Below are positions 6,572 to 8,877 of a DNA stretch of 8,877 bases, one piece after another (position 1 is the first letter of the stretch; the number at the start of each line of letters is the position of its first letter). Under the pieces are notes generated by a model, which worked only from the letters and a program-made list of their open reading frames with translations, was not told where the DNA came from and made no database searches. The translations under genes and the position numbers were made by a program. This DNA comes from a bacterium (GTDB taxonomy: Bacteria > Bdellovibrionota_C > UBA2361 > SZUA-149). The stretch is from contig QIGM01000188.1 in assembly GCA_003230795.1 (NCBI GenBank), forward strand, positions 1 through 8,877, given 5' to 3'.

Positions 6572-7681
6572 ATGCCCATGAACCAGCTTGAAAGCACGTC
6601 CAGACGGCAGCCGTCGACCGATCGGAGCAAGACGTCTCCATCACCTCGCCTAGCACCTAAAGCGGAAACCTCTCTAGATGGCATAACATTCGGCGCGCAA
6701 ACGCGTAGACTTGGAGCAGAAGCTCAACGCAGGCTTCTCGCTCAGTCTTTGATGCCCAGTGCAGAAGTAAGGGTCTCCTCGAACGAAGACGGTTCGTTCT
6801 CAGTCCATTTCAACCCTAAAGAGGGTGGAGAAAATTTTGCGTCTACTAGCGTTCGATTCAGTTCCCTAGATTCACTTAAGGAAGCAATTAATAATGGGGC
6901 AAAGGTCGTTCCCGGAAATGCTGATATATTGCAAGGGTTAAAACTTCAAATTCCAACAAAGAATGGAAATCCCCTCGAGCTCGCGCTAAGTGGGGGGCTT
7001 ACTTCTGTCTTGACCAAAGTTACGCTCTCAGACGACGGAAAGTCCCTACACGCTTCAACGCGAGAACGATTCACTCGAAGTGGTCCGCTTGAATACTCTA
7101 CAAAAACATTAGATCTTGCGACGGGATCCGCGAAGGATGAAACGTCGTTTATGGCCGGAGGAGTTCAAACAGATGGTAGCTTTGCCGAATTTGTTGACGG
7201 AAAGTACGTCGAGGTAATTCCTCCGAAAGTCCAGGCAGCAAGGGAAGTAAAAGCTGCTGAGCAAGCACTACAAGCGCGCCCCTGGACCGGGAACCTAAAC
7301 GAACTCTTTCAAACGCTCAGCGCCGAGTATCAGAACACGACAAATGGCCGAGACTTGAGAGCCGATCTCTTGAATTTAGGTAAAAAGGAGGACGGTAAAT
7401 GGCTCGTAGAAGATCCTGCTCCAGTGAAAGCTGCCGTAGCTGAACTTTTTGGTTTGCCAAAAGACCTCCCTATCAAGCTACACACAAATAATAATAGTAG
7501 CGCAATTTTTGACGGCGATATTCTCCAAGGACAAGTCGAAATAGGTTCTGCGAGCGTCTGGTTCGGCCTGGACATGAAGAACGACGTCCAGGCTCTAGAC
7601 AGGAAGCCAATAAATCGTGCCAGGATTACTTCTGAAATCGAACGTCGAGGAGAAGAAGCAGCCATTCTTAGGCAAAGGTAA
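6572..7681 (+). CDS. Hypothetical protein, likely distant paralogue of the preceding gene's N-terminal part
   Basis: From ATG 6572 it has 369 residues; the frame is open back to GTG 6467 (404 residues), and neither start has a clear ribosome site. I prefer ATG because the Ser/Thr/Pro-rich stretch that follows (about residues 7-33) mirrors the start of the preceding protein. Residues 60-107 (MPSAEVRV...EDGSFSVHF...STSVRFSSLDSLKEA) resemble residues about 130-178 of that protein (TPFELRT...ADGTVSVEL...QKTLSLPSRTEDATSL). The rest is mainly strand-like, then helical around residues 221-270, ending in a basic/acidic helix (RARITSEIERRGEEAAILRQR). I see no signal peptide, membrane segment, HExxH or other catalytic motif. 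It follows the metallopeptidase-like gene on the same strand with 173 bases between, so it may be co-transcribed as a partner, inhibitor or second effector; this is inference. Confidence 0.75.
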   Translation: MPMNQLESTSRRQPSTDRSKTSPSPRLAPKAETSLDGITFGAQTRRLGAEAQRRLLAQSLMPSAEVRVSSNEDGSFSVHFNPKEGGENFASTSVRFSSLDSLKEAINNGAKVVPGNADILQGLKLQIPTKNGNPLELALSGGLTSVLTKVTLSDDGKSLHASTRERFTRSGPLEYSTKTLDLATGSAKDETSFMAGGVQTDGSFAEFVDGKYVEVIPPKVQAAREVKAAEQALQARPWTGNLNELFQTLSAEYQNTTNGRDLRADLLNLGKKEDGKWLVEDPAPVKAAVAELFGLPKDLPIKLHTNNNSSAIFDGDILQGQVEIGSASVWFGLDMKNDVQALDRKPINRARITSEIERRGEEAAILRQR

Positions 7682-7721
7682 GCGTACGTTAGTCTTGGTG
7701 AAATCGCTCAGCCCGCTCGCC
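7679..7721 (+). repeat. 43-bp gene-end repeat, copy B
   Basis: Begins with the TAA stop of the hypothetical gene and pairs with copy A at 6396-6438. Here GTGAAAT (7698-7704) can also pair with ATTTCAC (7722-7728) just beyond the repeat. This 7-bp stem with a 17-base loop might end transcription from either side, since the tRNA-Ser genes read toward it. There is no clear T-run. Confidence 0.85.
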
Positions 7722-7724
7722 ATT

Positions 7725-7853
7725 TCACAACAACCATTCCACCAAAATGGCGGAGAGGGTGGGATTCGAACCCACGGAGGGCTATTAACCCTCACTGGTT
7801 TTCAAGACCAGCACCATCAACCACTCGGACACCTCTCCGTTTGGTTGTTGTGA
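7725..7853. repeat. 12-bp perfect inverted repeat flanking tRNA-Ser(UGA)
   Basis: TCACAACAACCA at 7725-7736 is matched by TGGTTGTTGTGA at 7842-7853. The arms lie 11 bases beyond the CCA end and 3 bases before the 5' end of the tRNA. In the precursor they would form a stem that extends the acceptor stem. Confidence 0.8.
7748..7838 (-). tRNA. tRNA-Ser, anticodon UGA
   Basis: The minus strand folds as a class II tRNA. The acceptor stem is GGAGAGG / CCTCTCC with discriminator G and an encoded CCA. The anticodon stem CTGGT...ACCAG carries loop CTTGAAA (anticodon TGA), and the T-arm is GTGGG-TTCGAAT-CCCAC. The long variable arm (GAGGG...CCCTC) is typical of serine. It reads UCA, and UCG/UCU by wobble or modification. 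It follows tRNA-Ser(GCU) by 32 bases on the same strand, so both are probably cut from one precursor. Confidence 0.97.
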
Positions 7854-7870
7854 CTTCTGAGCGCTTTTTA

Positions 7871-7962
7871 TGGCGGAGAGAGAGGGATTCGAACCCTCGG
7901 TACCAGTTTCCCAGTACACTCGCTTAGCAGGCGAGCACCTTCAGCCGCTCGGTCATCTCTCC
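7871..7962 (-). tRNA. tRNA-Ser, anticodon GCU
   Basis: Class II tRNA on the minus strand. The acceptor is GGAGAGA / TCTCTCC with G and an encoded CCA. The anticodon stem CTCGC / GCGAG carries loop CTGCTAA (anticodon GCT), and the T-arm is GAGGG-TTCGAAT-CCCTC. A long variable arm pairs GTAC with GTAC around a GAAA-type tip. It decodes AGC and AGU. It is the first gene of a two-tRNA unit with tRNA-Ser(UGA). Confidence 0.97.
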
Positions 7963-7996
7963 AGATAACAAACGCTAGAATTTTGAGAGGATCAGA

Positions 7997-8023
7997 GTTA
8001 TCCGGTTCGGACAGGATGATCAA
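7997..8023 (-). promoter_or_regulatory. Possible promoter of the tRNA-Ser pair
   Basis: On the minus strand TTGATC (8023-8018) and GATAAC (8002-7997) are separated by 15 bases, which is short. A start near 7990 would leave a leader of about 28 bases before tRNA-Ser(GCU). The -35-like box belongs to a GCTTGATC element that recurs nearby. Confidence 0.3.
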
Positions 8024-8081
8024 GCGGTTAGGGAGAAGAATCACAAAACCCTAGTAATTAAATGCGCAATAGGTCGACTCT

Positions 8082-8112
8082 GCTTGATCCCGCTTCTCGA
8101 TCAAGCTATCAC
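8082..8112 (+). promoter_or_regulatory. Possible promoter of tRNA-Arg, with an 8-bp inverted repeat
   Basis: TTGATC (8084-8089) and TATCAC (8107-8112) are 17 bases apart and face the tRNA-Arg gene 44 bases downstream. GCTTGATC (8082-8089) and GATCAAGC (8099-8106) form a perfect inverted repeat with a 9-base loop covering the -35-like box and the spacer. Both arms contain GATC, so binding or opening could depend on methylation; this is speculation. Confidence 0.4.
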
Positions 8113-8126
8113 TGTGCGTTCCAACC

Positions 8127-8145
8127 AGCCGGTCTCCGGCTTTCT
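8127..8145 (+). promoter_or_regulatory. GC-rich hairpin just upstream of tRNA-Arg
   Basis: AGCCGG-TCT-CCGGCT forms a 6-bp stem followed by TTCT. It resembles a weak terminator or a leader structure. The T-run is poor, and it lies 16 bases before the tRNA, so a processing or leader role is as likely. Confidence 0.3.
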
Positions 8146-8156
8146 AACACCAGCAT

Positions 8157-8233
8157 GCACCCGTAGCTCAGCTGGATAGAGCAACTGGCTACGAACCAGT
8201 AGGTCAGACGTTCGAATCGTCTCGGGTGTACCA
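8157..8233 (+). tRNA. tRNA-Arg, anticodon ACG
   Basis: A 77-base cloverleaf with encoded CCA. The acceptor is GCACCCG / CGGGTGT, so the first pair is G-U rather than the usual G-C. The D-arm contains TAGCTCAGCTGGATAGAGC, the anticodon stem ACTGG / CCAGT carries loop CTACGAA (anticodon ACG, normally deaminated to ICG), and the T-arm is AGACG-TTCGAAT-CGTCT with a 5-base variable loop. It decodes CGU, CGC and CGA if modified. It diverges from the tRNA-Ser pair. Confidence 0.96.
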
Positions 8234-8284
8234 TTTTATCTTTTTAGGAACCGTCCCTAAATCAATCGAGCGCTGCGACTCGTG

Positions 8285-8877
8285 CTAAAACCCGTCGACG
8301 ACGGTTGCGTCGGGGGTCTGCTCGCATGTCACTAATATGTCTTCCACGAAGTTCGCGCCGTTAAACGGAAAAGACTGGCCGCCTATTGTGTTGAAGCTCG
8401 GGGTGTTCGTCGACCCGGTGAGATTCGTTCCTCCAATCGTCATCGAGATGCCAAGAGTATCGCCATTTGACGATACAGTCATGTTAACTGGGAAGGTCAC
8501 AGACGGGTCGGGCACCACCACTGGGCCGTTGATGTTAAAGCCTCCCGAAGTCTGTCCAGTCCATTGGTTACCACTATTTGTGAGCTGAAATGAACCGGGC
8601 ACGATAACAGGAGAATCGTTGTTTCGCGTGAGGGTCTGCGTAATCGAGCAGTCATAGTTATTAAAGGGACCAAAGGCAGCTGGTGTAATCGGTGAGTCGT
8701 CTGTGACGACTTCCGGAGTGTCTATTACGACTGCCGGCGTGTCTGTTACGACTTCCTCATCGTTTATTACAACTTCCTGACCGCAGATACTCGGTTGGTC
8801 AGTCGACGTATTTCCGCTTGAGGAGGGTAAGAAAATATTAATAAGGGTTGTACTAGTAGAATCACTTAGCGGGGCCG
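8285..8877 (-). CDS. Thr/Ser/Asn-rich, probably exported or surface protein, partial (N-terminus beyond the right edge)
   Basis: The frame that ends with TAG at 8285-8287 has no stop up to the right edge, giving at least 197 residues. The GTG at 8602 is internal, because repeats and coding-like sequence continue upstream of it. The visible N-terminal part is Ser/Thr-rich and low in charge. A cysteine (ICGQE) and four heptapeptide repeats of the EVVTDTP type follow. Then comes a domain with about 130 residues rich in Gly, Asn, Thr and Phe (NQWTGQTSGGFNI, ISMTIGGTNLTG, ending ...CEQTPDATVVDGF). Two further cysteines, in DCSITQTL and VTCEQT, bracket this domain and could form a disulfide, suggesting a beta-rich extracytoplasmic domain. 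I recognise no family. It could be a lipoprotein or surface protein, but its signal region is outside the window. Confidence 0.7.
   Translation of the reverse strand, partial: APLSDSTSTTLINIFLPSSSGNTSTDQPSICGQEVVINDEEVVTDTPAVVIDTPEVVTDDSPITPAAFGPFNNYDCSITQTLTRNNDSPVIVPGSFQLTNSGNQWTGQTSGGFNINGPVVVPDPSVTFPVNMTVSSNGDTLGISMTIGGTNLTGSTNTPSFNTIGGQSFPFNGANFVEDILVTCEQTPDATVVDGF
8693..8776 (-). repeat. Four 21-bp coding repeats (heptapeptide EVVxDxx)
   Basis: Units at 8756-8776, 8735-8755, 8714-8734 and 8693-8713 encode EVVINDE, EVVTDTP, AVVIDTP and EVVTDDS in reading order. They form an acidic, Val/Thr-rich spacer before the beta-rich domain. Confidence 0.8.

Noticed and set aside
6396..7721. Integron-type cassettes with attC sites after each gene.
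   Set aside because: The 43-bp repeats lack the paired core sites and the long imperfect palindrome of attC, and no integrase is visible.
7617..7853. A plus-strand frame of 78 codons across the end of the hypothetical gene and the tRNA-Ser.
   Set aside because: It runs through the tRNA gene, whose antisense yields the familiar false GGEGGIRTHGG-type peptide.
8337..8588. A plus-strand frame opposite the partial surface protein.
   Set aside because: The minus-strand frame has heptad repeats, biased composition and stays open to the edge, so this is its antisense shadow.

Overview
This window comes from a bacterium, probably Gram-negative. It has mid-range GC, frequent TTG/GTG starts supported by GGAG ribosome binding sites, a Dam-type adenine methylase, an AroG-type class I DAHP synthase and tRNA genes that encode their own CCA. 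I cannot name the lineage. All statements come from reading the sequence; nothing was searched.

Left part (1-1637, minus strand): an ABC exporter, made of a permease with a large extracytoplasmic domain followed after 2 bases by the ATPase, which runs off the window edge. It is divergent from a plus-strand DAHP synthase (1795-2874), the entry enzyme of aromatic amino acid synthesis. The 157 bases between them hold a promoter-like pair bracketed by an inverted repeat. The synthase converges on a minus-strand DpnM/MboI-type adenine methyltransferase (about 2998-3882). Between the two stop codons lies an array of four 34-bp tandem repeats, and each unit carries a copy of the last four codons of the methylase gene.

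Middle (3883-7681): a 455-base stretch holds a decayed fragment of an AHSA1/SRPBCC-type gene. Two large plus-strand genes with no recognised relatives follow. The first is a 686-residue protein with a disordered Ser/Thr-rich N-terminus and a C-terminal HExxH zinc-metallopeptidase-like domain. The second is a 369-residue protein of unknown function. They appear related: each has a Ser/Thr-rich start, a short similar module follows in both, and both genes end in the same 43-bp sequence (38 of 43 identical) that begins at the stop codon. This pair, possibly an exported toxin or effector family with exchangeable C-termini, is the best candidate in the window for something undescribed.

Right part (7748-8877): two minus-strand tRNA-Ser genes (GCU then UGA) and a divergent plus-strand tRNA-Arg (ACG). 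They are separated by about 190 bases carrying three copies of GCTTGATC and four GATC sites. The window ends inside a minus-strand gene for a Thr/Ser/Asn-rich, probably exported protein with a short heptapeptide repeat. Its frame stays open to the right edge, so the GTG near 8602 is not its start.
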